64,000 bases of DNA from an uncultured Halomonas sp. (GTDB lineage Bacteria > Pseudomonadota > Gammaproteobacteria > Pseudomonadales > Halomonadaceae). The DNA is taken from positions 88,018-152,017 of the forward strand of contig NZ_CANMVL010000013.1 in the NCBI RefSeq assembly GCF_947501415.1. Reading direction: 5' to 3'. The notes under the pieces are model-generated. The model made no database searches. It saw nothing but the letters and a program-made list of their open reading frames with translations, and had not been told where the DNA came from. Shown here one piece after another: positions 1 to 8,555 of this stretch. Every line of letters starts with the position of its first letter. Positions within the stretch are counted from its first letter, which is position 1. The translations under genes were made by a program, and so were the position numbers.

Positions 1-2
1 GT

Positions 3-764
3 GATGAACTGTCTCGACTCTCGCGTGACTTCAATATCCTCGCCGCCACCCTGGAAGCCAGTCGTGAGGCGCGCAGTCGCTGGGTCTCGGATATTGCCCA
101 CGAGCTGCGCACACCGCTGGCGGTGCTGCGCGGAGAGATCGAGGCGATGCAGGACGGCATCCGGCCCCTGGAGCACGAAAGCCTGCACTCGCTCTCCCAG
201 GAGGTGAAGCAGCTCGAGCGTCTGGTCGCCGACCTGCGGTTGCTCTCGCAAAGCGATGCCGGCGCCCTGGAGGTTCAGCTGGCACCACTCAATATCGCCG
301 ACAGCTTGCGCCAGCGTCTCGACGAAGGCAGCGGCTGGCTCGACGACAACGGCCTTACCCTGACGCAAGACATCCCCGAGTCGGCCTGGATCCGTGGTGA
401 TGCCAGCCGGCTGAGGCAGCTATGGAGCAACCTGCTGGATAACACCTGCGCCTATACGCACCCCCCCGGCCAATTGCACGTCAGCCTCGAAAACGGCCCT
501 GGTGGCGTCCGAATCCTGTGGGATGACAGCGCACCGGGAGTCCCGGACTCCCAGCTGTCGCGGCTCTCCGAACGCCTCTACCGGGTCGAGGGGTCGCGCA
601 GCCGGGCTAGCGGTGGCAGTGGTCTGGGACTCTCCATTGCCACCGCCCTGGTCAAGGCCCACGGCGGCCGGATGACCGCTGCCCCTTCGCCACTGGGTGG
701 GTTACGCTGGATCCTGAGCTTCCCGCCTCTCGATGACGCCACGCTCAAGGAGAAGAGAGCATGA
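3..764 (+). CDS. baeS: Sensor histidine kinase, BaeS-like (5' end outside window)
   Basis: This is the C-terminal 253 residues of a membrane-bound histidine kinase; the sensor domain and membrane segments lie before the window. The frame is open from base 3. The H-box (HELRTPLA) puts the phospho-accepting His at about visible residue 33. The N-box is NLLDN, and the G2 region (GGSGLGLSIA) precedes an ATPase tail ending about 20 residues before the stop. The stop overlaps the start of the response regulator gene by 4 bp (ATGA), which implies translational coupling. The order kinase, regulator, then Spy-like periplasmic protein resembles the envelope-stress BaeSR system. The kinase assignment is certain; the BaeS name rests on the partner and the context. 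Confidence 0.85.
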   Translation, partial: DELSRLSRDFNILAATLEASREARSRWVSDIAHELRTPLAVLRGEIEAMQDGIRPLEHESLHSLSQEVKQLERLVADLRLLSQSDAGALEVQLAPLNIADSLRQRLDEGSGWLDDNGLTLTQDIPESAWIRGDASRLRQLWSNLLDNTCAYTHPPGQLHVSLENGPGGVRILWDDSAPGVPDSQLSRLSERLYRVEGSRSRASGGSGLGLSIATALVKAHGGRMTAAPSPLGGLRWILSFPPLDDATLKEKRA

Positions 765-1474
765 CCTCGGCCGAGCACCCTCAACGCATCCTGATCGTCG
801 AGGATGAACCCAAGATCGCCCGACTGGTGGCCGACTACCTGGCCGGCAGTGGCTTCGAGCCCCATCACCTGGACCATGGCAACAGCGTGTTACCGTGGCT
901 GGAGGAGACGCGCCAGGCCGCCGAGGGACCGGCGCTGGTGCTCCTCGACCTGATGCTGCCCGGCACCGACGGCCTAACCCTGTGTCGCGAGATCCGTCAG
1001 CGCTGGCCTGCCCTGCCGGTGATCATGCTTACCGCCCGGGTCGAGGAGGTCGACCGCCTGCTGGGGCTCGAACTGGGCGCCGATGACTACATCTGCAAGC
1101 CGTTCAGTCCTCGAGAGGTCGTCGCCAGGGTCAAGGCGGTGCTGCGCCGCACCCAGCTGGCCAATGAGCCTGACGCCCTGGGCAGTGATCTGATACTGGA
1201 TGAGGAGGGCTGGCGTGCCCTGGCGGATGGTCACGACCTCGCGCTTACCGCCGTGGAGTACCAGCTTCTCAAGGTGATGATGCATGCCCCGGGGCGTATC
1301 TTTTCCCGTGACCAGCTGATGGACCATATGTACCGGGACCACCGCATCGTCTCCGAGCGCACCGTCGACAGCCACGTCAAGAAACTGCGCAGAAAGATTG
1401 CCGATATATGGCCCGAGCGCGAGGTGATCCGCTCCGTCTACGGGGTCGGCTACAAGTATCAGCCCGAGGAGTGA
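761..1474 (+). CDS. baeR: OmpR-family response regulator, BaeR-like
   Basis: A 237-residue two-domain regulator. The receiver has the acidic pair at E14-D15 (IVEDE), the phospho-acceptor Asp at about residue 63 (LLDLMLPG), Thr at about 91 and Lys at about 113 (CKPFSP). The C-terminal winged helix ends with the usual OmpR-family pattern (SERTVDSHVKKLRRKI, then RSVYGVGYKY). It should be phosphorylated by the overlapping upstream kinase and act as a DNA-binding activator. A GGCCCT/AGGGCC hairpin lies at 1504-1520, between this gene and the next, which may be a target gene. The length and the receiver sequence resemble BaeR more than CpxR, but the separation is not absolute. Confidence 0.85.
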   Translation: MTSAEHPQRILIVEDEPKIARLVADYLAGSGFEPHHLDHGNSVLPWLEETRQAAEGPALVLLDLMLPGTDGLTLCREIRQRWPALPVIMLTARVEEVDRLLGLELGADDYICKPFSPREVVARVKAVLRRTQLANEPDALGSDLILDEEGWRALADGHDLALTAVEYQLLKVMMHAPGRIFSRDQLMDHMYRDHRIVSERTVDSHVKKLRRKIADIWPEREVIRSVYGVGYKYQPEE

Positions 1475-1566
1475 ACTGCACCACCTTTGCACCTTCGCTG
1501 CATGGCCCTTGCACAGGGCCGGCGCAAGGTAGTCGTTGTCAACCCAGGAGAAACAGGAGTCTTCTC

Positions 1567-2301
1567 ATGCAGACCAGACGCTACCGCAAGATGCTTGCCC
1601 CCGCCCTCCTCGCCATGGCGATCGCCCCGCTGGCACTCCAGGCCAGCGCTGCGCCCGGCGACGGCGAGCGTGCCGAGAGTCGCCAGCAGTGGCAGGAAGC
1701 CCGCGCCGAACGCCACGCCGAGAAACGCGCTGAACTCTTCGAGCGTGCCGGACTCGATGCGGAGACTCGCGCAGCCCTCGAGAGCGCCCACCGCGAACAT
1801 CGCGAAGCGATGGCCGAGCTGCGCGAGGAGCATCGTGAGCGTATCGACGAGTTGCTCAGTGACGAGCAGCGGAGCGCTCTCGACGAGGCACGCCGCGAGA
1901 TGCACGAGGAGCACCACGCCAGCAGGCACCAGCCCTCGGCCGAGGTCCTGCAGCACCGCATGCGTGCGATGGTCGACGGCTGGGACCTCTCCGACGAGGA
2001 GCGTGACGAGCTGCGCGAACTGCGCCAGGCTCACTATGCCGAGATGGCCGAATTGCGCGATCGTGACTTCGACTCCCGTCAAGAGCGTCGCGAGGCTTAC
2101 CAGAAACTCCGCGACGAGCACCGAGCCGCACTGGCCGAGCTGCTGAACGATGAGCAGTTCGAGGAGATGCAGCAGACCGCCCGCATGGCCCACGGCAAGC
2201 GGCACGGCCACCACGCTGGCAATGGCAATGGCAATGGCAATGGCAATGGCAATGGCAATGGCAATGGCAATGGCAATGGCAATGGCAATGGCAACGACTG
2301 A
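1567..2301 (+). CDS. Spy/CpxP-like periplasmic protein with Asn-Gly repeat tail
   Basis: A 244-residue exported protein. The start at 1567 follows a purine-rich AGGAGAAACAGGAG stretch and opens a signal peptide (basic MQTRRYRK, hydrophobic core, cleavage near ASA-AP, about residue 30). The mature part is almost all charged helix rich in Glu, Arg, Ala and His. It has LTxxQ-type motifs (LSDEQR, LSDEERDEL, LNDEQF), the hallmark of the Spy/CpxP chaperone-like family. The C-terminus is HGHHAG followed by twelve Asn-Gly pairs coded by a perfect hexanucleotide repeat, then Asn-Asp. It follows a BaeSR-like pair, and spy is a known BaeR target in E. coli, so an envelope-stress role under that system is the simplest reading. 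The tail is not part of the normal family. Confidence 0.8.
   Translation: MQTRRYRKMLAPALLAMAIAPLALQASAAPGDGERAESRQQWQEARAERHAEKRAELFERAGLDAETRAALESAHREHREAMAELREEHRERIDELLSDEQRSALDEARREMHEEHHASRHQPSAEVLQHRMRAMVDGWDLSDEERDELRELRQAHYAEMAELRDRDFDSRQERREAYQKLRDEHRAALAELLNDEQFEEMQQTARMAHGKRHGHHAGNGNGNGNGNGNGNGNGNGNGNGNGND
2221..2292 (+). repeat. Perfect hexanucleotide tandem repeat (AATGGC)x12
   Basis: Twelve identical AATGGC units lie inside the 3' end of the Spy-like gene and encode (Asn-Gly)12. Because the unit is 6 bp, changes in copy number keep the frame and only lengthen or shorten the tail. The repeat is preceded by GGC and followed by AAC GAC TGA. Confidence 0.98.
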
Positions 2302-2329
2302 TACGCTACGCTGAACCAGTAGTGGAAGA

Positions 2330-2355
2330 GGGCCGGGGCACACCCGGCCCCTTTT
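2330..2355 (+). terminator. Intrinsic terminator after the Spy-like gene
   Basis: GGGCCGGG and CCCGGCCC form an 8-bp stem around a GCACA loop, followed directly by CTTTT. It lies 29 bases after the stop of the Spy-like gene and is the clearest classical terminator in this part of the window. Confidence 0.8.
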
Positions 2356-2357
2356 CA

Positions 2358-2385
2358 TGCTGGCTGATGACTGCTGGCTGATGAC
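2358..2385 (+). repeat. 14-bp exact tandem duplication
   Basis: TGCTGGCTGATGAC occurs twice head to tail (2358-2371 and 2372-2385), between the terminator and the DUF1499 gene. It creates several in-frame ATG codons upstream of the likely true start. Confidence 0.9.
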
Positions 2386-2407
2386 CGATAGCTACCGGAT
2401 CTTGCCA

Positions 2408-3169
2408 ATGACGACTGACCGCAGACACCAGGGACCGGCCTTCAAGGTGGCCTTGGTCGGAGGCATCCTCACCACCCTGGCGGCCCTGGCGATGGCCCTG
2501 TCTGGCCCGGCCTATCGCATGGATCTGCTTACTCTGGGAAATGCCTTCGGCCTGCTGCGCTACGGTGCCTTTACCGCCCTCGGCGCTGCGGGACTGGGTC
2601 TGGTGGCTCTGCTGATTGCCCTCGTCACTCGTCGCGCCCTGCCCGCACTGCTCGGCAGCCTGGTGATACTGGCCGGTGGAGCACTGGTCGCCATACCCTG
2701 GCTGCAGCTTCAGCAGGCCCAGGCGGTGCCGCCGATCCATGACATCACCACCGATATGCAGGACCCGCCCGCCTTCGTGGCTCTTATCGAGGCACGCAGG
2801 GCCGCGCCCAATGCGGTGGAGTATCCCGGCGAAACGACCGCACAGCAGCAGCGCGACGCCTATCCGGCGATCCAGCCGTTGATACTCGATGCGCCTCTAG
2901 AGGCGGTACGAGAGGCCGCCGAAGCCGGGGTAGCCAGTGCCGGGTGGGACGTTGCCGCGGTCAGTGACACAAGAATCGAGGCCACGGCAACCACGACCTG
3001 GTTCGGTTTCAAGGATGATGTGGTGATCCGACTGAACGAGACGGATGACGGCACTCGGGTAGACATGCGCTCCGCCTCCCGGCTGGGGGTCAGCGACGTC
3101 GGCACCAACGCGGCGCGCATCCTGACCTTTATGGACGACCTGGTGCGACGCCTGGAGTCGGCTGACTAA
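2408..3169 (+). CDS. DUF1499 family membrane protein
   Basis: A 253-residue protein. Three hydrophobic segments lie at roughly residues 12-32, 46-70 and 74-95. A soluble C-terminal domain follows, with the DUF1499 pattern (ending in MRSASRLGVSDVGTNAARI near the C-terminus). The function is not known. The frame stays open back to an ATG at 2357, but that codon touches the terminator and lies on a duplicated segment, so I take the ATG at 2408 (MTTDRRHQGP). No strong ribosome site is visible for either start. The gene stands alone between the Spy-like gene and a convergent gene. Confidence 0.75.
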   Translation: MTTDRRHQGPAFKVALVGGILTTLAALAMALSGPAYRMDLLTLGNAFGLLRYGAFTALGAAGLGLVALLIALVTRRALPALLGSLVILAGGALVAIPWLQLQQAQAVPPIHDITTDMQDPPAFVALIEARRAAPNAVEYPGETTAQQQRDAYPAIQPLILDAPLEAVREAAEAGVASAGWDVAAVSDTRIEATATTTWFGFKDDVVIRLNETDDGTRVDMRSASRLGVSDVGTNAARILTFMDDLVRRLESAD

Positions 3170-3222
3170 TCTTTCGGGGCTCGCCGTTGGGCCGACCGAC
3201 AGCGCCAGGCCGGCCCGACACA

Positions 3223-3675
3223 TTATTCGAAGGTGGCACAGACGTCGGTCTGCTCCGCTGGCCGATGAGTTTCTTCATGCGTCAGTGCTTCGCTGGTCGC
3301 CTCCAGCGATACGCTCCACTGATGATCGGTGCCCTTGGGGTCACAGGCCCCTTCGCTGCCTCCACCGAAGTTGGAGTCGATCCAGTAGTGCACCTCGTAG
3401 CTGCCGTCCTCCTTCAGCACGCCGGGAAAATCAAGCGAGAAGGCCGGGGCCTCATCGGCGGAGACGGTACCGGATTTCGTGGCTATCACGTCGCCGGTGC
3501 CTGCATCGACGACAGCCGCATGGACCTCCTGGCCGCCATGCGCCCCATTGAAGGTCCCATCCCCCTCGAAGGTGAGATCATGGCCATCGTTGGCCATGAT
3601 CAGGGGAGCGGCGAACAGCAGGGAAAACAGCATGCACCGTAGCGGAGTCTTGCCAGTAAGCGTTGAAGTGGTCAT
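3223..3675 (-). CDS. Exported protein of unknown function
   Basis: 150 residues. A Sec signal peptide covers about residues 1-28 (basic start, core MLFSLLFAAPLIM, cleavage near MANDG). The mature part is acidic, Gly- and His-rich and looks beta-stranded (GDGTFNGAHGG, a YEVHYWIDSNFGGG segment). It has two Cys residues (EGAC and TDVC) that could form a disulfide. I do not recognise the family. It is convergent with the DUF1499 gene, and a 253-bp gap separates it from the divergent SulP gene. A small periplasmic beta-domain with a metal-binding or structural role is possible, but that is a guess. Confidence 0.65.
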   Translation of the reverse strand: MTTSTLTGKTPLRCMLFSLLFAAPLIMANDGHDLTFEGDGTFNGAHGGQEVHAAVVDAGTGDVIATKSGTVSADEAPAFSLDFPGVLKEDGSYEVHYWIDSNFGGGSEGACDPKGTDHQWSVSLEATSEALTHEETHRPAEQTDVCATFE

Positions 3676-3928
3676 CTTGCACCTCTTGAGCGTATCCAGA
3701 TGAGCGATCGGGTCCTGTGGACCTAAGCCCAGCGTAGTCCATTCTCGTTACCACCTCGCTTCATCCTGGCAATGCTCCGGAGGAATCAGAAGAGGAACAA
3801 CGGGCTAGCATTCAGATAGGCCCAGGTCTGGTTCACCCGTATTGTCAAGCGAGCCGGGCAGCCTTGCGGCATCGCAACATAAAGGCGTAACGTAATAGCT
3901 CCGCTCTTTAGCAAGCAAAGGAGTTGCC

Positions 3929-5671
3929 ATGTCTCGCTCCTCCGATAACGAGGGTTACCGGGTTCCGCTTCCTGGCAGCGCCCTTGTTGCCGCCTGGCGC
4001 CGGGGCTACGGCCTGGCCGAGCTGCGTCGCGACCTGCTCGCCGGGTTGACCATCGGTATCGTCGCCGTCCCGCTCTCCATGGCGCTGGCCATCGCCACCG
4101 GCGTTCCCCCCCAGCACGGCCTCTATACCGCCATCGTCGCCGGCGCGATCATCGCCCTCACCGGCGGCTCGCGCTTCAACGCCTCCGGCCCCACCGCCGC
4201 CTTCGTGGTGATCTTGTTCCCCATCGTCGCCAACCACGGCATCGGCGGACTGCTGATCGCCACCCTGATGGCCGGACTGATCCTGATGGCCCTGGGCCTG
4301 GCGCGACTGGGTAGCCTGATACAGTTCGTCCCCTACCCGGTGGTACTGGGCTTTACCGCCGGTATCGCCGTGGTCATCGCCCTGTTGCAGCTGCCGGACT
4401 TCCTGGGGCTCTCGCTCGAGCTTGGCGAAAGCACGCCGGGCAATGCGCTGCGAATCCTGAAGGCGTTGTCCGAGCTGGCCCCCGCCGAGCTGAGCATCGG
4501 CCTGATCACGCTCGCCACCCTGGTGCTGTGGCCGCGGCTCAAGCTGCCGGTTCCTGCCCCGCTGGCAGGGCTCGCGGTGGGTACCCTGGCGGCCCTGGCC
4601 GCGGGAGCCGCCGGCATCGAGATCGACACCATCGCCTCGCGCTTCAGCTGGACCCTTCACGGCGAGAGCGGCAGCGGCATCCCGCCTTTCGCTCCGAGCC
4701 TGGTGCTGCCCTGGCAGCTTCCCGGTCCGGACGGCACTCCGCTGGTGGTTGACTTTGACCTGATTCGCGAACTGCTGGGCCCGGCTCTCGCCATCGCCAT
4801 GCTGGGCGCCATCGAGTCGCTGCTGTGCGCCGTGGTGGCCGATGGCCTTACCCGCTCCCGCCATGACCCCAATGCCGAACTGGTGGGCCAGGGGTTGGGC
4901 AATATCATCGCGCCCTTCTTCGGTGGCATCACCGCCACCGCGGCACTGGCACGCACCGCTACCAATATCCGCAGTGGCGCCTTCTCTCCGCTGGCCGCCG
5001 TCATTCATGCCCTGGTGGTACTGCTGGCGGTAGTACTGCTGTCGGGAGTGCTGGCCCTGGTGCCCATGGCGGCACTGGCTGCCCTGCTGTTTATCATCGC
5101 CTGGAACATGAGCGAGGCACGGCACTTCGCCCACACCCTGAAGAGTGCCCCGGCCAGCGATGTTGCCATCCTGGTGATCTGCTTCGCGCTGACGGTGGTG
5201 TTCGATATGGTGCTGGCGGTGGCGGTGGGCATGGGACTGGCGGCGGCGCTGTTCATCCGTCGCATGGCCGAAGTGACACAGACTCGTCGGCTCGACGAGA
5301 GTGATCATGACGGCAACATGGACCTGCCACCGGGAGTGGCTCTCTACGATATCGACGGCCCGCTGTTCTTCGGCGCCGCCGAGAAGGCGATCTCGTCGCT
5401 GCAGGTAGTCGATAGGGAGATCCGCGTGATGCTGCTCGATATGCATGATGTGCCCAGCCTCGACGCCACCGCCATCGTCGCCCTGCGGACCCTAGCCGAG
5501 GAACTGCATGAGCGCGGCATCGGCCTGGTATTCGTGGGACTGCCGGCCCCGCTGATCCTCAAGTTGCGCCGCGCCGGCCTGCACCGTGAAGCGGGCCGAT
5601 TGGCGATGGTGACCAACCAGGGCCATGCACTACGCCTCGCCGAACGCTGGCTGGCGGGCTCATCGGGCTAG
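3929..5671 (+). CDS. dauA: SulP family anion transporter with STAS domain (DauA-like)
   Basis: 580 residues. The N-terminal two thirds is the SulP membrane domain: it begins with a cytoplasmic lead, then LLAGLTIGIVAVPLSMALAI and the signature ATGVPPQHGLYTAIVAG, with about 12-14 membrane segments. From about residue 460 comes a cytoplasmic STAS domain (GPLFFGAAEKA, then LLDMHDVPSLDATA). The family carries sulfate, C4-dicarboxylates or bicarbonate in symport or exchange; E. coli DauA carries C4-dicarboxylates. The start has a good ribosome site (AAAGGAG, 6 nt before ATG). No cysteine biosynthesis or carbonic anhydrase genes are adjacent, so the substrate stays open. Confidence 0.85.
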   Translation: MSRSSDNEGYRVPLPGSALVAAWRRGYGLAELRRDLLAGLTIGIVAVPLSMALAIATGVPPQHGLYTAIVAGAIIALTGGSRFNASGPTAAFVVILFPIVANHGIGGLLIATLMAGLILMALGLARLGSLIQFVPYPVVLGFTAGIAVVIALLQLPDFLGLSLELGESTPGNALRILKALSELAPAELSIGLITLATLVLWPRLKLPVPAPLAGLAVGTLAALAAGAAGIEIDTIASRFSWTLHGESGSGIPPFAPSLVLPWQLPGPDGTPLVVDFDLIRELLGPALAIAMLGAIESLLCAVVADGLTRSRHDPNAELVGQGLGNIIAPFFGGITATAALARTATNIRSGAFSPLAAVIHALVVLLAVVLLSGVLALVPMAALAALLFIIAWNMSEARHFAHTLKSAPASDVAILVICFALTVVFDMVLAVAVGMGLAAALFIRRMAEVTQTRRLDESDHDGNMDLPPGVALYDIDGPLFFGAAEKAISSLQVVDREIRVMLLDMHDVPSLDATAIVALRTLAEELHERGIGLVFVGLPAPLILKLRRAGLHREAGRLAMVTNQGHALRLAERWLAGSSG

Positions 5672-5764
5672 GCCACCCGGCTGCGTAGGGTCCAGGGGAG
5701 ACTGGCCGTCAGGGTAACTTCTCGACCATAGTAAGAGAACCCACGGCCACTCGATGAGGTCACC

Positions 5765-6280
5765 ATGGCCGCACTACCCGACTGGCGGGTGAGCCGCTGG
5801 CTCAACTGCGACACGCCCCTGACGCTCGGTATGCTGCGGGGGCGCGTGGTACTGGTCCATGTCTTCCAGATGCTCTGTCCCGGCTGTGTCCTCCACGGCC
5901 TGCCGCAGACCCAGCGGATTGCCCGCCGGCTGGTCGATGTTCCGCTGAGCGTGGTGGGGCTTCACAGCGTCTTCGAACACCATGACGTGATGACGCCCCA
6001 TGCGCTGGCGGTCTTTCTGGCCGAGAACCGCTACGCCTTCCCGGTCGGCGTCGATACCGCCAGCCGCGATGACGATCCTCGACCATATACGATGCGCGCC
6101 TGGGCACTGGAGGGCACTCCCACCACGCTGTTGATCGATATCCGCGGCCGGCTCCGCTACCGTCACTTCGGCATCGAGGAGGATCTGACGCTGGGCGTGC
6201 ATCTGGGCCAGTTGCTGCAGGAGGCCGAAAGGCTCGGTGCGAGCGGACCCCAGGGGACGGCGGACGACGCGAGGAGGTAG
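5765..6280 (+). CDS. Thioredoxin-fold redoxin (AhpC/TSA/TlpA-like)
   Basis: 171 residues with no signal peptide. A thioredoxin-fold pattern is present: strand VVLVHVFQMLCPGC with the redox pair C38-P-G-C41, then LSVVGLHSVFEHH, and a cis-Pro region EGTPTTLLID at about residue 120. The CxxC site suggests a cytoplasmic thiol-disulfide or peroxide-reducing enzyme. It lies 93 bp after the SulP gene on the same strand and may be read through from it. The closest description is a redoxin-domain protein; neither a peroxiredoxin nor a bacterioferritin-comigratory type can be fixed from sequence alone. Confidence 0.75.
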   Translation: MAALPDWRVSRWLNCDTPLTLGMLRGRVVLVHVFQMLCPGCVLHGLPQTQRIARRLVDVPLSVVGLHSVFEHHDVMTPHALAVFLAENRYAFPVGVDTASRDDDPRPYTMRAWALEGTPTTLLIDIRGRLRYRHFGIEEDLTLGVHLGQLLQEAERLGASGPQGTADDARR

Positions 6281-6331
6281 AATCACGCTGCCGCCAAGAG
6301 AAGACTCTCCTCGATACCGACAGGATCCCCA

Positions 6332-6820
6332 ATGCCTCGAGTTCGCTCCCGCCCTACCCCTCTGCTGATCCTGGCCACACTCTCCTTGTTGCTTGCCGGC
6401 TGTGGCAACGACAACGAAGTGGGCGATGTCTCGCTGGGCCTGTTCACCACCAAGGACATCAAGATCGAGAGGCTCACCGACCCCAAGGTTCCCGGGGTGA
6501 CCTGTCACCTCAGCAATATCGAGGCCGACCTCGACTTCGCCGACCCTTCCGACAGCAGCCTTGCCTGCCGCCAGACCGGTCCCATCACCCCCGCCATGCT
6601 GGCGGATATCGACACCTCGGCGAGTGGCGAGCTGCTCTATCGCCGATCCAAGAGTGTACTGTTCAAGAGCCTCAAGGTGCGCCGCATCTTCGACGCCGAC
6701 AACCAGACGCTGCTGTATCTGGTCTACAGCACCAAGGAGACCAGCGGCAGCTTCAAGCATGCCCTGAGCAGCGTGCCACTCTGGAACACCCAGGCCTGGC
6801 AGGCACCCGTCGGCGAGTAG
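6332..6820 (+). CDS. creA: CreA family lipoprotein
   Basis: 162 residues. The signal peptide ends in a lipobox (LLLAGC, Cys24), so the product should be a lipid-anchored periplasmic protein. The body matches CreA: DVSLGLFTTKDIKIE, DPKVPGVTCHLS, SLACRQTGPI, RRSKSVLFKSLKVRRIFD and LVYSTKE are family landmarks. CreA has no firmly established biochemical role. It lies 51 bp after the redoxin gene on the same strand. Two hairpins follow before the convergent aldehyde dehydrogenase gene. Confidence 0.9.
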   Translation: MPRVRSRPTPLLILATLSLLLAGCGNDNEVGDVSLGLFTTKDIKIERLTDPKVPGVTCHLSNIEADLDFADPSDSSLACRQTGPITPAMLADIDTSASGELLYRRSKSVLFKSLKVRRIFDADNQTLLYLVYSTKETSGSFKHALSSVPLWNTQAWQAPVGE

Positions 6821-6827
6821 GGAGGGG

Positions 6828-6855
6828 GTCGGCCACGCCGGATGGCGCGGCCGAC
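6828..6855 (+). terminator. Stem-loop after creA
   Basis: GTCGGCC (6828-6834) pairs with GGCCGAC (6849-6855), with further pairing inside the loop. No T-run follows, so it is a likely but weak intrinsic terminator. Confidence 0.45.
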
Positions 6856-6864
6856 GGGATCGAA

Positions 6865-6891
6865 GCCATTCGGAGCAGCGCCCCGAATGGC
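6865..6891. terminator. Stem-loop between creA and the aldehyde dehydrogenase gene
   Basis: GCCATTCGG (6865-6873) pairs with CCGAATGGC (6883-6891) in a 9-bp stem between two convergent genes. It could end transcription in either direction. No clear T-run is visible on either side. Confidence 0.5.
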
Positions 6892-6897
6892 ATGAGG

Positions 6898-8418
6898 TTA
6901 GAAGAAGCCCATCGGATTGATGTCGTAGCTGACCAGCAGGTTCTTGGTCTGCTGGTAGTGCTCGAGGGCCACCTTGTGGGTCTCTCGACCGACGCCGGAC
7001 TTCTTGTAGCCGCCGAAGGCCGCATGCGCCGGATACTGGTGGTAGCAGTTGGTCCATACGCGACCGGCCTGGATGCCACGCCCCATGCGGAAGGCCACAT
7101 TGATGTCGCGACTCCAGACGCCGGCACCGAGGCCGAACTCGGTATCGTTGGCGATCGCCAGCGCCTCCTCCTCGTCCTTGAAGGTGGTCACCGCCACCAC
7201 CGGCCCGAAGATCTCCTCCTGGAAGACGCGCATCTTGTTGTGGCCCTTGAGCAGCGTCGGCTCGATATAGAAGCCCTTGTCATAGGCCGGATCGAAGCTC
7301 GCCTTGTCACCGCCGGTGAGCACCTCCGCCCCCTCCTCCCGGGCGATATCCATATAGGACATGATCTTGTCGAACTGCTCCTGGGAGGCCTGGGCCCCCA
7401 CCTGGACATCGGTATCCAGCGGGTTGCCGCGCTTGATCTGCCCGACCTTCTCCATCACCTTGGCCATGAAGGCGTCGTACATGGACTCCTGGATCAAGGC
7501 ACGGGAGGGGCAGGTGCACACCTCACCCTGGTTGAAGAAGGCCAGCACCAGCCCCTCGGCGGCCTTGTCGATAAACGCCGGTTCGGCATTCATGATGTCG
7601 GCGAAATAGATGTTCGGCGACTTGCCACCCAGCTCCACGGTGGAGGGAATGATGTTCTCGGCGGCACACTTGAGGATATGCGCGCCTACCGGGGTCGAGC
7701 CGGTGAAGGCGATCTTGGCGATGCGCGGGCTTCCGGCAAGCGCCTGGCCCGCCTCGGCACCGTAGCCATTGACGATATTGACCACGCCCGGGGGCAGCAG
7801 ATCGCCGATCACCTCCATCAGCTTGAGAATCGAGGCGGGCGTCTGCTCGGCGGGCTTGAGCACCACGCAGTTGCCCGCGGCCAGGGCCGGCGCCAGCTTC
7901 CAGACGGCCATCAGCAGCGGGAAGTTCCAGGGAATGATCTGCCCCACCACGCCCAGCGGCTCATGGAAGTGATAGGCCACGGTATTGGCGTCGATATCGG
8001 CGGCGCTGCCCTCCTGGGCACGAATGCAGCCGGCGAAGTAGCGGAAGTGATCGACGGCCAGCGGCAGGTCGGCGTTGAGGGTCTCGCGAACCGCCTTGCC
8101 GTTGTCCCAGGTCTCGGCGACCGCCAGCATCTCGATATTCTGTTCGATGCGATCGGCGATCCTGAGCAGTATGTTGGAGCGCTCCGCGGCGGAGGTCTTG
8201 CCCCAGGCCGGTGCCGCGGCATGCGCCGCATCCAGCGCCTTGTCGATATCCTCGGCGCCGGAGCGGGGAATCTCGCAGAATACCTCGCCGTTGACCGGGC
8301 TGACGTTGTCGAAGTACTGCCCCTTGACCGGCGGAACGAACTCGCCCCCGATATAGTTGCCGTACCGCGACTCGAAGTCGACGACCGCACCGGACTGGCC
8401 CGGGTTGGCATAGATCAT
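6898..8418 (-). CDS. exaC: NAD-dependent aldehyde dehydrogenase (ExaC/AldB type)
   Basis: 506 residues, the length of Pseudomonas ExaC. It oxidises aldehydes, probably acetaldehyde, to the acid with NAD. The landmarks are PWNFPL (Asn about 165), the cofactor loop FTGSTPVG, the general base Glu about 262 in ELGGKSPN, and the catalytic Cys about 301 in [12 protein letters not shown], a form typical of ExaC/AldB. The start at 8418 has CAGGAG upstream. The frame stays open further upstream, but that part is not family-like. No pyrroloquinoline-quinone alcohol dehydrogenase gene is adjacent, so the source of the aldehyde is unknown. Confidence 0.9.
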   Translation of the reverse strand: MIYANPGQSGAVVDFESRYGNYIGGEFVPPVKGQYFDNVSPVNGEVFCEIPRSGAEDIDKALDAAHAAAPAWGKTSAAERSNILLRIADRIEQNIEMLAVAETWDNGKAVRETLNADLPLAVDHFRYFAGCIRAQEGSAADIDANTVAYHFHEPLGVVGQIIPWNFPLLMAVWKLAPALAAGNCVVLKPAEQTPASILKLMEVIGDLLPPGVVNIVNGYGAEAGQALAGSPRIAKIAFTGSTPVGAHILKCAAENIIPSTVELGGKSPNIYFADIMNAEPAFIDKAAEGLVLAFFNQGEVCTCPSRALIQESMYDAFMAKVMEKVGQIKRGNPLDTDVQVGAQASQEQFDKIMSYMDIAREEGAEVLTGGDKASFDPAYDKGFYIEPTLLKGHNKMRVFQEEIFGPVVAVTTFKDEEEALAIANDTEFGLGAGVWSRDINVAFRMGRGIQAGRVWTNCYHQYPAHAAFGGYKKSGVGRETHKVALEHYQQTKNLLVSYDINPMGFF

Positions 8419-8555
8419 GGCATGCTCCTGAGTATTATCGTTGTATGGACACTGCCCTGCCATTCTTGGTCGTGACAGCAACCGATGACATACTCCGTTG
8501 GTCGAAACCACTCTCCTTGACAGCCACTCCTCTGGACTGGCTCTTCCACTGAATC

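Noticed and set aside
2221..2292. Repeat considered as a CRISPR array
   Set aside because: The repeats are contiguous 6-bp units without spacers and lie inside a coding region.
2357..2407. Upstream ATG at 2357 for the DUF1499 gene
   Set aside because: It lies one base past the terminator T-run and on a 14-bp duplication. The ATG at 2408 gives the usual family start.
3908..5446. Long open frame on the minus strand opposite the SulP gene (about 512 codons)
   Set aside because: It lies wholly inside a well-supported gene on the other strand and gives a low-complexity Gln/His/Gly-rich product. This is typical of high-GC antisense frames.
6892..8475. Long open frame opposite the aldehyde dehydrogenase gene (527 codons)
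   Set aside because: The dehydrogenase is supported by all family motifs; the opposite frame has none.
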